This document shows, piece by piece, positions 51,241-59,773 of a stretch of 64,000 nucleotides of DNA. The notes under the pieces were generated by a model. It was not told the origin of the DNA. It ran no database searches and worked only from the letters and a program-made list of their open reading frames with translations. Where the stretch lies: the NCBI GenBank assembly GCA_963677625.2, contig CAXXSW010000004.1:496001-560000 (forward strand), written 5' to 3'. The DNA is from UBA1351 sp963677625 (GTDB taxonomy: Bacteria; Bacillota; Clostridia; Lachnospirales; Vallitaleaceae). Numbering within the stretch: the stretch's first letter is position 1; each line of letters begins with the position of its first letter. The translations under genes and the position numbers were made by a program.

Positions 51241-52233
51241 TTAGAAATTATATTTTGCCAAAGTTTCTACATATTGCCCCGTTCCTACGGCAACACAGGT
51301 CAAAGGATCATCTGCACTAATTACATTAATACCTGTTTTAGATTCGATTAAATGGTCAAGACCTTGGAGCATACTTCCCCCACCTGTTAGTACAATACCT
51401 CGGTCAGCAATATCTGATGCCAACTCTGGTGGAGTCTTCTCAAGAACACTGTGAACTGCATCAACAATAGCTGATGTTGTTTCCCTAAGGGCCTCTTCCG
51501 TTTCCTCAGAAGTAACTGTAATCGTCTTAGGAAGTCCAGTAATCAAGTTACGCCCACGAACATCCATCTGAAGAACCTCAGGACGCTTATATGCAGTACC
51601 AATCTTAACCTTGATTTCTTCTGCTGTTCTTTCACCTATTAAAAGATTATGCTTCTTACGCATATAACGTACAATGGCCTCATCAAAGTTATCACCAGCT
51701 ATCTTGATGGAAGTACTGACTACCGTACCTCCTAATGAAATGACCGCTATATCAGATGTACCACCGCCAATGTCAACAACCATAGAACCGCAGGCTTTAC
51801 CAATATCAATACCTGCTCCAATAGCTGCTGCGATAGGTTCCTCAATGATTTCCACCTTACGGGCACCAGCTTCGTATGTCGCATCCTCAACGGCACGCTT
51901 TTCTACTTCAGTTACGCCACTAGGCACACATACAGTGATTCTAGGTTTTCTAAGTTTACGGCCTACGGCCTTGGCAATAAAATATTTCAACATTTTCTCA
52001 GTTACTGTGTAGTCTGAAATAACTCCTTGACGAAGTGGTCTTACAGCTATAATATTGCCCGGTGTCCTACCAAGCATCTTTCTGGCTTCACTTCCCACTG
52101 CTAAAATCTTATTTGTGTTTCGGTCAAAAGCCACAACACTTGGCTCACGAAGGACAACACCTTTCCCTTTCGTATATACAAGAACATTCGCTGTTCCTAA
52201 ATCAATTCCAATATCAGCTGAAAAAAATGGCAT
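51241..52233 (-). CDS. mbl: MreB-like cytoskeletal protein Mbl
   Basis: An actin-like protein that guides cell-wall synthesis along the cylinder. The 330-residue sequence has the phosphate-1 motif DIGIDLGTANVLVYTKGKG, VVDIGGGTSDIAVISLGG (phosphate 2) and GIVLTGGGSMLQGLD (adenosine motif). Its place next to flgF-flgG is the B. subtilis mbl-flhO-flhP order, so Mbl is preferred to MreB. An AGCCTTTGGAAAGGGG stretch precedes the ATG. Confidence 0.92.
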   Translation of the reverse strand: MPFFSADIGIDLGTANVLVYTKGKGVVLREPSVVAFDRNTNKILAVGSEARKMLGRTPGNIIAVRPLRQGVISDYTVTEKMLKYFIAKAVGRKLRKPRITVCVPSGVTEVEKRAVEDATYEAGARKVEIIEEPIAAAIGAGIDIGKACGSMVVDIGGGTSDIAVISLGGTVVSTSIKIAGDNFDEAIVRYMRKKHNLLIGERTAEEIKVKIGTAYKRPEVLQMDVRGRNLITGLPKTITVTSEETEEALRETTSAIVDAVHSVLEKTPPELASDIADRGIVLTGGGSMLQGLDHLIESKTGINVISADDPLTCVAVGTGQYVETLAKYNF

Positions 52234-52381
52234 GTGTTTCCCCTTTCCAAAGGCTCTATTTAGCCTGTAACGTACTCCTTAATATTATATACGAAAATGA
52301 CAAAAAAACAAATACTAAATTACAGTTTTACAAAAATTGTAAAAAACCTGTCATAGCCCTGTATAAAAGGACTTTAGTCTG

Positions 52382-52552
52382 TCAAGACAAGCGTTCAATC
52401 AGGCGATCTAAATACTTAGACTTAAACTGGTCTGATGCCATAGCCTCACAGCAGCAGCCACAACAATTGCAAATAAAAGCTACTTCATTTCTAACATTTT
52501 CACCACACTGAACCAGCAATGTCAAAGATGCATTTTCACTTCTATTTGCCCA
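52382..52552 (-). pseudogene. Remnant of a cysteine-rich iron-sulfur type protein
   Basis: The 364-bp gap between mbl and larB holds a minus-strand open frame without a credible start. It encodes QCGENVRNEVAFICNCCGCC followed by CEAM and a helical end, stopping at TGA 52382-52384. The eight cysteines in CGENV...CNCCGCCC are typical of the C terminus of ferredoxin-like 4Fe-4S proteins. A TAA interrupts the frame at 52553-52555 and no N-terminal part is visible. It is probably the truncated end of a lost gene. I see nothing else in this gap. Confidence 0.5.
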
Positions 52553-52598
52553 TTATTGTAACTGTAGTTAATATAAAATATTCTGCCGATTTATTAAC

Positions 52599-53345
52599 CT
52601 ATATCTGATTAATCATACTAGCACTATAAGCAGCCCCAAAACCATTATCAATATTAACAACACTCACCCCACTAGCACAAGAATTCAACATAGCAAGTAG
52701 GGTGGTGACTCCACCTAAATTGGCACCGTATCCAACACTTGTAGGAACAGCAATCACTGGTTTATCCACCAATCCTCCAACTACAGATACGAGAGCACCT
52801 TCCATACCCGCAACTACAATAACCACTCTAGCCCTTCTAATAGCCTCTAAGCGGTTGAAAAGACGATGTATTCCAGCAACACCCACATCAACATATTTTT
52901 CAACACGATTACCAAAAATCCTAGCAGTTTCAAAAGCTTCCTCCACTACAGGTAAATCTGATGTACCAGCTGATACAATTGCTATTGTATGTTCACTAAC
53001 TTTCAACTCTTTATTTATAATAGTAATGGTTCTACCAATCCGATTATACTCAGCATGAGAGCAGTCTGCTTGAACAGCCTCATACATTTCACTGGATGCT
53101 CTTGTAACCAATACATTCTGACCGTTTCCGGTCATATACTTTGCAATAGTAGCAACCTGCTCACAGGTCTTGCCTTCACCATAAATAACTTCCGGATATC
53201 CCACTCTGGCTTCCCTAAAATTATCAATAGTCGCAAAACCAAGCTCCCCAAATTCTTTTAATAATTCATCATTAAGAGCTTGCTCTGGTGATAATTTACC
53301 AGACTCAACTGCATGTAAAATTCTTAAGACTTCTTGCTTATTCAT
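52599..53345 (-). CDS. larB: Nickel-pincer cofactor biosynthesis protein LarB
   Basis: LarB carboxylates nicotinic acid adenine dinucleotide, the first step of the nickel-pincer cofactor used by LarA-type racemases. The 248-residue protein resembles PurE: SAGTSDLPVVEEAFETAR, GVAGIHRLF, and VAVPTSVGYGANLGGVTTLL-like text near the C terminus. It is the last gene of the nickel operon, 15 bp after larE. LarA itself is not in this window. Confidence 0.92.
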   Translation of the reverse strand: MNKQEVLRILHAVESGKLSPEQALNDELLKEFGELGFATIDNFREARVGYPEVIYGEGKTCEQVATIAKYMTGNGQNVLVTRASSEMYEAVQADCSHAEYNRIGRTITIINKELKVSEHTIAIVSAGTSDLPVVEEAFETARIFGNRVEKYVDVGVAGIHRLFNRLEAIRRARVVIVVAGMEGALVSVVGGLVDKPVIAVPTSVGYGANLGGVTTLLAMLNSCASGVSVVNIDNGFGAAYSASMINQI

Positions 53346-53359
53346 TACTCGTCCTCAAT

Positions 53360-54154
53360 CTATTTTCCAATCTGCTTATTCAGACTACCCATTGCATAAC
53401 CACTAGCTTCTATGGCTACATATCGATAGCCATAGGACTTAACCGTTTCTGATATCTTATCCAAAAGATCAGTGTCAAATAGTTTTTCTCGCATATCAGG
53501 GGCTACCTCAATTCTTGCAATATCTCCGTGAGACCTAACCCTTACAGCGCGAAATCCTAGATTCATCATATACACTTCTGATTTTTCTATCTTTATGAGT
53601 TCCTGAAGATCAATATTTGTATCGTAAGGAATTCTTGTTAATAAACAGGCATAAGCTGGTTTATCATAAGTCTTAAGTTCTGCTTTTTCAGACGCTTCAC
53701 GAATCATTCCCTTTGTCCATTTACACTTAAGAAGAGGACTATCAACTTTTAATTCTTTTAAGGCTTTCATTCCCGGTCTGTAGTCTTTTGTATCATCAAA
53801 ATTCGAACCATCAACAACCATATCAATCCCTATACTTTTTGCTCTTTTTATAATTTGGTCAAATACGACCTTCTTACAACGATAACATCTGTCACTAGGA
53901 TTATTTTGGACCGATTCATGAATAGGTAATGGTATGATTTCATGCCTTATGCCTATTTCCTTAGCTAGTTCTTTGGCTTCCTCAAGTTCCCACTTAGGTA
54001 TATATGGAGATGCCACCGTAATTGCCACTGCGTCTTTTCCTAAAGCTTTCTGACACATATAAGCCAAAAAAGTTGAATCGACACCACCAGAAAAGGCCAC
54101 CGCAACCTTCTTCAGTCCTTTTATATAATCCATCAATTCATGGTTTGAACTCAT
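53360..54154 (-). CDS. larE: Nickel-pincer cofactor sulfur transferase LarE
   Basis: LarE is an ATP pyrophosphatase-type enzyme that installs sulfur on the pyridine precursor. The PP-loop AFSGGVDSTFLAYM is near residue 19. Cysteines occur in SDRCYRCKK (near 95) and in AYACLLTRIPYD (near 170), the latter at the place of the sacrificial cysteine of known LarE. Whether it is the sacrificial type or the [4Fe-4S] type cannot be decided from this alone. It overlaps larC by 4 bp. Confidence 0.93.
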   Translation of the reverse strand: MSSNHELMDYIKGLKKVAVAFSGGVDSTFLAYMCQKALGKDAVAITVASPYIPKWELEEAKELAKEIGIRHEIIPLPIHESVQNNPSDRCYRCKKVVFDQIIKRAKSIGIDMVVDGSNFDDTKDYRPGMKALKELKVDSPLLKCKWTKGMIREASEKAELKTYDKPAYACLLTRIPYDTNIDLQELIKIEKSEVYMMNLGFRAVRVRSHGDIARIEVAPDMREKLFDTDLLDKISETVKSYGYRYVAIEASGYAMGSLNKQIGK

Positions 54155-55458
54155 ATTTCTTCCTTCCTCACAGCGTCATAAATATCTTGTATAGCCACTT
54201 GATGTTCACTTGCAAGTCTTCTACACTCTTCAAATTCCGGCTTGGATTTAATAACTTTACCAGCTAAAATTAGATCTTTAATCTTAATCAAACCATATTT
54301 AGTCTTAACTTCACGAAACTTACGTTTCATCATATATTTATTAACTTCATATTCCCTAACTCCACCAGCTGTCGTTTGACTCAAAACAAATTTAATGATA
54401 TCTTGTCGATCACCCTCCTTATAGAGAATGCTAAGCTTTATTCCGGGCCTTCCTTTTTTCATGATCATTGGTGTTTTACTTACATCAAGAGCTCCTAATT
54501 CAAAAAGTTTTTCTTCAACGTATCCATATAGTTCAGGATTCATATCATCAATATTGGTTTCCATCATCCACTGACTAACGATTTCAAGGTCCAAAAGAGA
54601 GAAATCTTCCTTTTCCTCTGCCAAATACATTCGAATCATGTTTGGAACTTCAAAGTCCTTACTGCCCGAACCATAGCCAACTCCTAAAATTTCAAACTCT
54701 TGACGATTGGTATACTCATCAACAAGGGCTTTCAGTATAGCTGCCCCTGTGGGCGTTGTTGTCTCGTAAGGAACAATATTATAGGCAAGAGGAACCCCTT
54801 TAAGTATTTCAGCCGTTGCAGGTGCCGGAACCGGCATTTTGCCATGAGCACAAGAAACAAAGCCACCTCCAACCTGAACAGTAGATGACATAACTTTATC
54901 CACTCCAAGAGCATCAAGACAAATAGCACTTCCCACAATATCAACAATAGAATCGGTAGCACCTACCTCATGGAAATGAACATCTTCAAGAGTTTTACCA
55001 TGAACTTTTCCTTCTGCCTCTGCAATAGTTCTAAAAATCCTAATCGCAATTTCCTTAACGTGATCATTCAAGTCTGAACCTTCTATCATTTCTTTGATGA
55101 TTTTAAAAGTTCTGTGTTCATGGTCATGGTGGTGGTGATGATGGTCGTTGTCATCATGGTGGTGGTGGTGATGGTCGCTGTCATCATGGTGGTGGTGCTC
55201 CTCCTTACCTCCAGCTACTTGATCCCAGTATCCTTGATTATACTTATCATCCGGCTGATTCAACAAAATCACATCTACCTTACTACCAGTAATGCCGTGC
55301 TTCTGAACTTTTTTCAAAGACAAGTCAAATTCGTCTTCAATATTTAGCTTTTTTAATTCCATCTTTAAGTATTCAAAATCAACACCCAGGTCAATCATAC
55401 CACCTAAATTCATATCACCGCTAAGACCACAAAATACATCATAATATAAAATTCTCAT
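54151..55458 (-). CDS. larC: Nickel insertion protein LarC, single uninterrupted frame
   Basis: LarC inserts nickel into the pincer cofactor with CTP. The 435-residue frame runs from the N-terminal YYDVFCGLSGDMNLGG to the C-terminal domain (RGPGIKLSILYKEGD-like text near 345), without the programmed frameshift that joins LarC1 and LarC2 in Lactobacillus plantarum. Residues 88-115 are a stretch of His and Asp in three clusters, likely to bind nickel. It starts 3 bp after the CbiO gene, consistent with a joint uptake and insertion operon. Confidence 0.94.
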   Translation of the reverse strand: MRILYYDVFCGLSGDMNLGGMIDLGVDFEYLKMELKKLNIEDEFDLSLKKVQKHGITGSKVDVILLNQPDDKYNQGYWDQVAGGKEEHHHHDDSDHHHHHHDDNDHHHHHHDHEHRTFKIIKEMIEGSDLNDHVKEIAIRIFRTIAEAEGKVHGKTLEDVHFHEVGATDSIVDIVGSAICLDALGVDKVMSSTVQVGGGFVSCAHGKMPVPAPATAEILKGVPLAYNIVPYETTTPTGAAILKALVDEYTNRQEFEILGVGYGSGSKDFEVPNMIRMYLAEEKEDFSLLDLEIVSQWMMETNIDDMNPELYGYVEEKLFELGALDVSKTPMIMKKGRPGIKLSILYKEGDRQDIIKFVLSQTTAGGVREYEVNKYMMKRKFREVKTKYGLIKIKDLILAGKVIKSKPEFEECRRLASEHQVAIQDIYDAVRKEEI

Positions 55459-55460
55459 AG

Positions 55461-56225
55461 CTACTCCTTTAACTTAAACTTTGGATTACAAACTGGACAA
55501 GCTTGCAATCTTAATGGTTGTTCCAAATGATTCTGTATCAACAAATCTTTATCCTTAAAGATCTCATCCGGTTTTCCACTTCCATAAATGGCCCCTTGTC
55601 GCATAACGACTACCTGATCACATAAGTCTAAAGCCATGTCCATATCATGAGTTGCAATTATTATTGTTTCTTTACGTTTCTTCAGCAAGTCAATCAAATG
55701 CCTTCGCGCCCAAGGATCAAGCCCAAGAGTAGGTTCATCCATGATGAGAATATCAGGTTTTGAAGCTAGGGCAACAGCAAGGGAAACAAGCCGCTTCTCT
55801 CCACCGGACATTTGATTGGTAGCTTTATCAATAAGATGAATAGCTTCAACAGCTTCAAGGGCTTGTCTTACTATTCCAGTAATCCTGTCCTCTTTCATAC
55901 CTAACTGCCTGGATTCAAAAGCAATTTCATCATATACCGTTGGCATAAAAAGCTGGTGATCAACCTCTTGAAAGGTATAGCCAATATGGCTTCTAATTTT
56001 TTGAAGATTCTGTTTATTTAGAACTATTCCCTGAACATTTATTGAGCCTACATCAAATTTTTCTAGGCCTAGAATTAGCTTAAGCAAGGTAGATTTTCCA
56101 GCTCCATTAGCACCGACAAGACATACGATACTAGCTTGACCAATCTTCAGAGAAAGGTTTTTGATAACTGCCTCTTCACCGTAGGAAAAGTGCAGGTTAT
56201 CAATCTTTATTATATGTTTAGTCAT
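55461..56225 (-). CDS. cbiO: ECF nickel/cobalt transporter ATPase
   Basis: The ABC ATPase of an ECF-type metal importer (CbiO/NikO). Walker A is GANGAGKST (38-46), the signature is MSGGEKR, and Walker B is ILIMDEPTLGLDPWARR. The C terminus ends with a CPVC motif. It is adjacent to cbiQ and to larC, which indicates nickel as the transported ion. Confidence 0.92.
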   Translation of the reverse strand: MTKHIIKIDNLHFSYGEEAVIKNLSLKIGQASIVCLVGANGAGKSTLLKLILGLEKFDVGSINVQGIVLNKQNLQKIRSHIGYTFQEVDHQLFMPTVYDEIAFESRQLGMKEDRITGIVRQALEAVEAIHLIDKATNQMSGGEKRLVSLAVALASKPDILIMDEPTLGLDPWARRHLIDLLKKRKETIIIATHDMDMALDLCDQVVVMRQGAIYGSGKPDEIFKDKDLLIQNHLEQPLRLQACPVCNPKFKLKE

Positions 56226-56900
56226 TTAGTTTACCTTATAACCCCTTAGTTCCATTGCATGATGTATATCTAGTGCCCTTCTGTAGGAACGTATAATAAT
56301 ATTACCTACAAAGGGTCCCCATAAAGTTGGTGGTAATCCTTTTCTCTCTCCAGCTCTAAGCCGAAAAGCATCCCATCCATTTGTGACTTCCTCACCCAGT
56401 ACAATAATATACCGATAAGTCATAACAAAAAGCAGGACAAAAACTCTTGGAATCCTTAGCCATCGAAGGGCTTTGCTAATCTGATCTAAAGGTGTTGTAG
56501 CAACTAATAACATAGTAGCTAAAAAGGACAATAAGGATTTAGTCATAACTACACTAAAAGAAATCATCCCACCTGTAATTGATAGTCCCATAACCACATC
56601 CCAAACTTGTCTGTCAAAAAAGGGATTCCAAATAGCAATCCCCAAACTAAAGCTCATGGGTATTAGTAATTTGCTGAAAAATACAGAACCACGAATCTCC
56701 AGAAATATTACCATAAGGATAGGATAGACAAAAAACAAAAGAAGTGTTTCTAGATTATATTTTCCAACACTGGCAAGACCCAAAATATACCCTAATGTAA
56801 AAACCACCTTAATTTCTGGAGCCAAAGAATTGATCTTAAAATTTCTTCTTGCTAATCGTTCAATTTCTCTGAGATCCAGAAGCTTTTTAATATTATCCAT
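56226..56900 (-). CDS. cbiQ: ECF transporter transmembrane protein CbiQ/NikQ
   Basis: The 224-residue T component of the ECF importer has several membrane helices (for example residues 40-75 and 135-165) and the coupling motifs RAGERKGLPPTLWG and YRRALDIHHAMELRG near the C terminus. It overlaps the CbiM-type gene by 8 bp and abuts cbiO. Confidence 0.9.
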   Translation of the reverse strand: MDNIKKLLDLREIERLARRNFKINSLAPEIKVVFTLGYILGLASVGKYNLETLLLFFVYPILMVIFLEIRGSVFFSKLLIPMSFSLGIAIWNPFFDRQVWDVVMGLSITGGMISFSVVMTKSLLSFLATMLLVATTPLDQISKALRWLRIPRVFVLLFVMTYRYIIVLGEEVTNGWDAFRLRAGERKGLPPTLWGPFVGNIIIRSYRRALDIHHAMELRGYKVN

Positions 56901-57876
56901 TATCCGTTTGAGACCTCTTAACTTTTCTTATTACAATAGCAACAAAGGCCGTAATCAAGAGAACAATTAAACTCCCTGCTATACCTGCCATAGAACCACC
57001 ATCTTCAGAATCTTTAAAAGCATAGTCAGGCATGATGGCGAAATTTACTTGAAGTTTCTCAATCCATGAAGTTAACGATGAACTATGGTCAACCACATCA
57101 CTTCCACTTGTATTTTCGATTGCCCATTCCAGACCGTCAGGAGAACCTGATGCAAAAGCAGACAAAATTCCACCTGTAACAATAGCAACTAGTAAGATAG
57201 TAACCAATAGAACCTTGTTTCTTGATTTGCCCACCTCATTTTTATAAAGAATATTTTTGGAATGATTAGCTATATATACAACTATCCCAGCGGTTACAAA
57301 ACCCTCTACAAGTCCAATAGCCAAATGAATAGGTTGCATGAATAAAACAAATGTTTCAAAGGGTAAGTCTGTACGACCAGACAAGAGAGTTTCAATAACA
57401 ACACCAAAAGCTCCTAACTGCAAGCCTATGACAGAACTAGTTATCGCTCCTAATATCATACCCTTATCAGACTGAAACTTAGCTACGATTGGCTTATATA
57501 TAAGGGGATAGGCTATATAACAGGTAAAAAACCCTAAATTAATAACATTACACCCATAGGCTAGCAAACCACCATCAGCAAAAAATAAAGCCTGTATCAA
57601 GAGTACCACCGAGAGAGTCAAAAAACCAGCTGATGGCCCCAATATAATAGCCAATAACATACCACCGCCAATATGACCACTAGAACCAGTTCCTGGTATA
57701 GCAAAATTTATCATTTGAGCTGCAAATAGGAAGGCTCCCATAACCCCCATTAGAGGAATTTTTTCTTCAAGAAAATCACTTTTCAACTTTCTAATTGAAT
57801 AACCAATCGTGCCGATTCCTACAGCAAACATTGTGCCACCAACTAAGGGTGTTAATAAAGCATCACTCATATGCAT
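56893..57876 (-). CDS. cbiM: ECF nickel transporter substrate component (NikM-NikN fusion)
   Basis: The substrate-binding membrane protein of a CbiM/NikM importer. The first residues MHMSDALLTPLVGG provide the metal-binding N terminus; the metal is coordinated by the free amino group and His2, so the start must be here. Helices fill residues 7-215. The C-terminal part is a fused PDGLE (NikN/CbiN-like) domain (SGSPDGLEWAIENTSG) with one more helix near residue 310. A nearby lar operon and no cobalamin genes favour nickel over cobalt. Confidence 0.9.
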   Translation of the reverse strand: MHMSDALLTPLVGGTMFAVGIGTIGYSIRKLKSDFLEEKIPLMGVMGAFLFAAQMINFAIPGTGSSGHIGGGMLLAIILGPSAGFLTLSVVLLIQALFFADGGLLAYGCNVINLGFFTCYIAYPLIYKPIVAKFQSDKGMILGAITSSVIGLQLGAFGVVIETLLSGRTDLPFETFVLFMQPIHLAIGLVEGFVTAGIVVYIANHSKNILYKNEVGKSRNKVLLVTILLVAIVTGGILSAFASGSPDGLEWAIENTSGSDVVDHSSSLTSWIEKLQVNFAIMPDYAFKDSEDGGSMAGIAGSLIVLLITAFVAIVIRKVKRSQTDNG

Positions 57877-58053
57877 ATTACGTACGTACCTTCCTTCTTA
57901 AATCTTATTACTTTTTTTCCCACCTATTAGATCATAAGCAAATATAGTTATATGAATTAGTAGGTTTACGGAATCTTACTTAGGTAAAACAAGTCTTCAA
58001 CCAGATTTTTTATCCCAACATTCAGGTTACAACTCAACTTTTTTTCTTTTTAC

Positions 58054-58065
58054 CCAAACGTTTGG
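58054..58065. promoter_or_regulatory. Perfect palindrome upstream of the nickel operon
   Basis: CCAAACGTTTGG is a perfect 12-bp palindrome about 180 bp before the nickel transporter gene. It could be an operator. I see no NiCo or cobalamin riboswitch signature in the 57877-58080 leader. Confidence 0.4.
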
Positions 58066-58074
58066 CTAAAGTTT

Positions 58075-58101
58075 AAAAGAAAAAACAGCCTACGCTGTTT
58101 T
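58075..58101 (-). terminator. Intrinsic terminator upstream of the nickel operon
   Basis: AAAACAG (58082-58088) and CTGTTTT (58095-58101) form a perfect stem with a CCTACG loop; on the minus strand it is followed by UUUUCUUUU. It overlaps the end of the degraded small gene at 58090-58269. Confidence 0.75.
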
Positions 58102-58269
58102 CTTATCTATATCATAATACCATGAATCCTTCAACACTTCTAGAGCTTTTTGCCAAATATTAATGAATAAGTCCTCTAAACCATTTAGAATATCTGTTTT
58201 TTTCTATGATGGATACTTCTTTTCTCTATATTTTTGATTATTCTCCACTCTTATCTCATCACCACTCAT
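58090..58269 (-). pseudogene. Small gene with an in-frame stop
   Basis: An ATG at 58267-58269 behind TAGGAG opens MSGDEIRVENNQKYREKKYP, then meets TAG at 58204-58206. The same frame continues KKTDILNGLEDLFINIWQKA to a TAG at 58090-58092, just at the terminator. The 60-codon frame with proper start and terminator looks like a small gene broken by one nonsense codon. I do not recognise the product. Confidence 0.35.
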
Positions 58270-58362
58270 GTCTTAATTTTTCTCCTATGGGGAAACTAAG
58301 TAAACTTGTCACCAGCACTTTAACTCTCATATTTTGTCCGAATCATACATATTAATAAAAAA

Positions 58363-58392
58363 GAACTACCAAAACTTCATTCTCGGTAGTTC
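58363..58392 (-). terminator. Terminator-like hairpin after the tRNA-Ser fragment
   Basis: GAACTACC (58363-58370) and GGTAGTTC (58385-58392) pair, and on the minus strand the stem is followed by a long U run (58355-58362). It stands to the tRNA fragment as 59558-59585 stands to the intact tRNA. Confidence 0.65.
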
Positions 58393-58404
58393 CTTTTTGT
58401 TAAA

Positions 58405-58459
58405 CGAAGAGAAAGGGATTCGAACCCCCGGTCCCTTGCGGGACAATGCTTTTCGAGAG
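58405..58459 (-). repeat. Partial tRNA-Ser copy (anticodon stem to 3' end)
   Basis: This 55-bp segment matches the intact tRNA-Ser at 59594-59648 at 54 of 55 positions. It covers tRNA nucleotides 31 to 85, from the anticodon stem to the discriminator base, and ends abruptly within the anticodon stem. It may be an attachment-site duplication or the leftover of a deleted tRNA gene. Confidence 0.8.
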
Positions 58460-58695
58460 TTTATGCTGGAAGTATTCATGGGTTTGTTACAACATAAGTT
58501 TTGGTTAGGTCTTCCATAGGGAAATCTAAGTAGTTCACTTTTCTGTTTATAGGCTTATACATAAATCCCGACGGTTCATCGACGTTCTAATTGAGTCCAA
58601 TTATAAATTGCTCTATCCTAACAACTCAAGAAAAATTTCATTAATTTCTCTCCCATTACAATTATATCTCATAAAATTAATCAAAGCATATAGCT

Positions 58696-59076
58696 TTAAT
58701 CCACTAAATGCTTTGTAATCCATATAACCACATCTTCATATTTATAGCTGCCATCTGCAAGTGAAAGACCTAAAACAATTAGCTCTTCTTGGGTATAACT
58801 CAAGTAAATCTTATTTAGCTTAAGTAACAAAATCATCACTGCAGCACCTATCCTCTTATTGCCATCAAGAAATCCATGATTACAAACTAAAGAGTGAGTT
58901 ATTGCTGAAATTTTCTCAATATCAGTTTTATACAGATCAATACCTTCAAAGCTACTAAGACCTCTATTTATAGCACTATCAACTAATGATTTACTTCTTA
59001 TTCCATGCTTTCCACCTGTCTTATTAATAATTTTCTCTTGAAATAATATGACATCCTTCAAACTGAGCATCTCCAC
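58696..59076 (-). CDS. Fic/Doc family toxin
   Basis: A 126-residue Doc-like protein with the Fic motif HGFLDGNKR at residues 67-75, followed by GAAVMILLLKLNK. Doc toxins phosphorylate EF-Tu; other Fic proteins transfer AMP. Its frame opens with GTG overlapping the antitoxin stop (TAGTG), suggesting translational coupling. No partner other than the small upstream gene is present. It lies between the intact tRNA-Ser and its partial copy. Confidence 0.85.
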   Translation of the reverse strand: MEMLSLKDVILFQEKIINKTGGKHGIRSKSLVDSAINRGLSSFEGIDLYKTDIEKISAITHSLVCNHGFLDGNKRIGAAVMILLLKLNKIYLSYTQEELIVLGLSLADGSYKYEDVVIWITKHLVD

Positions 59077-59249
59077 TACTTTGCCAACTCCTCAAGAGCT
59101 ACTTTGTTTTCTTCAATGACATCATCCATTAACATCTCTACTGAACTATTTTCTTTTTTTTTCAAAAATTCTACAAAATCTATAACTTCCCTTTTTTTTT
59201 CTTCAGGTAATTCATTAAAGTCATTTACTAATTTTTCTGCCAAAGACAT
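59076..59249 (-). CDS. Small antitoxin-like protein paired with Fic/Doc
   Basis: A 57-residue acidic protein, MSLAEKLVNDFNELPEEKKR, then EVIDFVEFLKKKENSS and a C-terminal EENKVALEELAK. It resembles DUF2281/antitoxin-type proteins with an N-terminal dimerising helix and a toxin-binding tail. I use the ATG at 59247-59249 after GAGGTGAT. It overlaps the toxin gene by one base, as expected for a toxin-antitoxin pair. Confidence 0.75.
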   Translation of the reverse strand: MSLAEKLVNDFNELPEEKKREVIDFVEFLKKKENSSVEMLMDDVIEENKVALEELAK

Positions 59250-59395
59250 ATCATCACCTCTTTTCACTTATATTATACATTAGAACTAACTTTTTTGAAA
59301 CTTTCTCTTTATAATTGCTTCCTTTAACTAATAGTAATTTTATACTTAATTCTGACACCCATCGACGACTGTGCCAACCACCACCTAAAATAAAG

Positions 59396-59421
59396 GGAAC
59401 TACATCATCAGATGTAGTTCC
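59396..59421 (-). terminator. Terminator-like hairpin after the degraded tRNA copy
   Basis: GGAACTACATC (59396-59406) and GATGTAGTTCC (59411-59421) are perfect 11-bp complements. On the minus strand it follows the degraded tRNA-like copy at 59475-59492 and leads to UUUAUUUUAGG. Confidence 0.6.
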
Positions 59422-59474
59422 ACTTTTCCCATGAAAACCTTCTTATAAAAGCCTCCATAGGCTATAAATCTAAA

Positions 59475-59540
59475 CGGAGAGAAAGGGATTCCCACCGTGA
59501 GAGTGCCACCGGCACTCTTACTTTCAGGCCATGTTCGAAT
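59475..59540 (-). pseudogene. Degraded tRNA-Ser-like copy
   Basis: The segment 59475-59492 (CGGAGAGAAAGGGATTC) repeats the last 17 nt of tRNA-Ser. Beyond it lies an AGAGTGCC/GGCACTCT hairpin and then degenerate sequence with a CTACATCAAAA flank that is also found upstream of the intact tRNA. It looks like a decayed tandem copy. Confidence 0.45.
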
Positions 59541-59553
59541 TCCTATCTACATC

Positions 59554-59585
59554 AAAAGAACCACCAGGATTATCCTGATGGTTCC
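59554..59585 (-). terminator. Terminator after tRNA-Ser
   Basis: GAACCACCAGGAT and ATCCTGATGGTTC pair across 59558-59584; on the minus strand the stem is followed by UUUU (59554-59557). Confidence 0.75.
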
Positions 59586-59593
59586 TTTGAGTA

Positions 59594-59678
59594 CGGAGAG
59601 AAAGGGATTCGAACCCCCGGTCCCTTGCGGGACAATGCTTTTCGAGAGCACCACCTTCAGCCACTCGGTCATCTCTCC
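59594..59678 (-). tRNA. tRNA-Ser (CGA)
   Basis: Read on the minus strand, the 7-bp acceptor GGAGAGA/TCTCTCC with discriminator G closes the molecule. The D arm is ACCGAGTGGCTGAAGGT, the anticodon loop is CTCGAAA (anticodon CGA, for UCG), the long variable arm TGTCCC-GCAA-GGGACC is typical of class II serine tRNA, and the T loop is TTCGAAT. CCA is not encoded. The 85-nt length fits. Two partial copies lie downstream. Confidence 0.95.
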
Positions 59679-59773
59679 ATAAGGGCTCATTCATCCCTAC
59701 ATCAAAATAGAGATACTTTGCCGCATCTCTATTCTACTTATAATTTTCATAAAATTCAACACTTACTTTAAAA

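Noticed and set aside
55114..55347. Open frame encoding a Val/Met-rich hydrophobic peptide
   Set aside because: It is the antisense of the His/Asp-rich stretch of larC, not a membrane protein.
57877..58080. Cobalamin or NiCo riboswitch before the nickel transporter
   Set aside because: No conserved riboswitch core could be found by eye in this leader.
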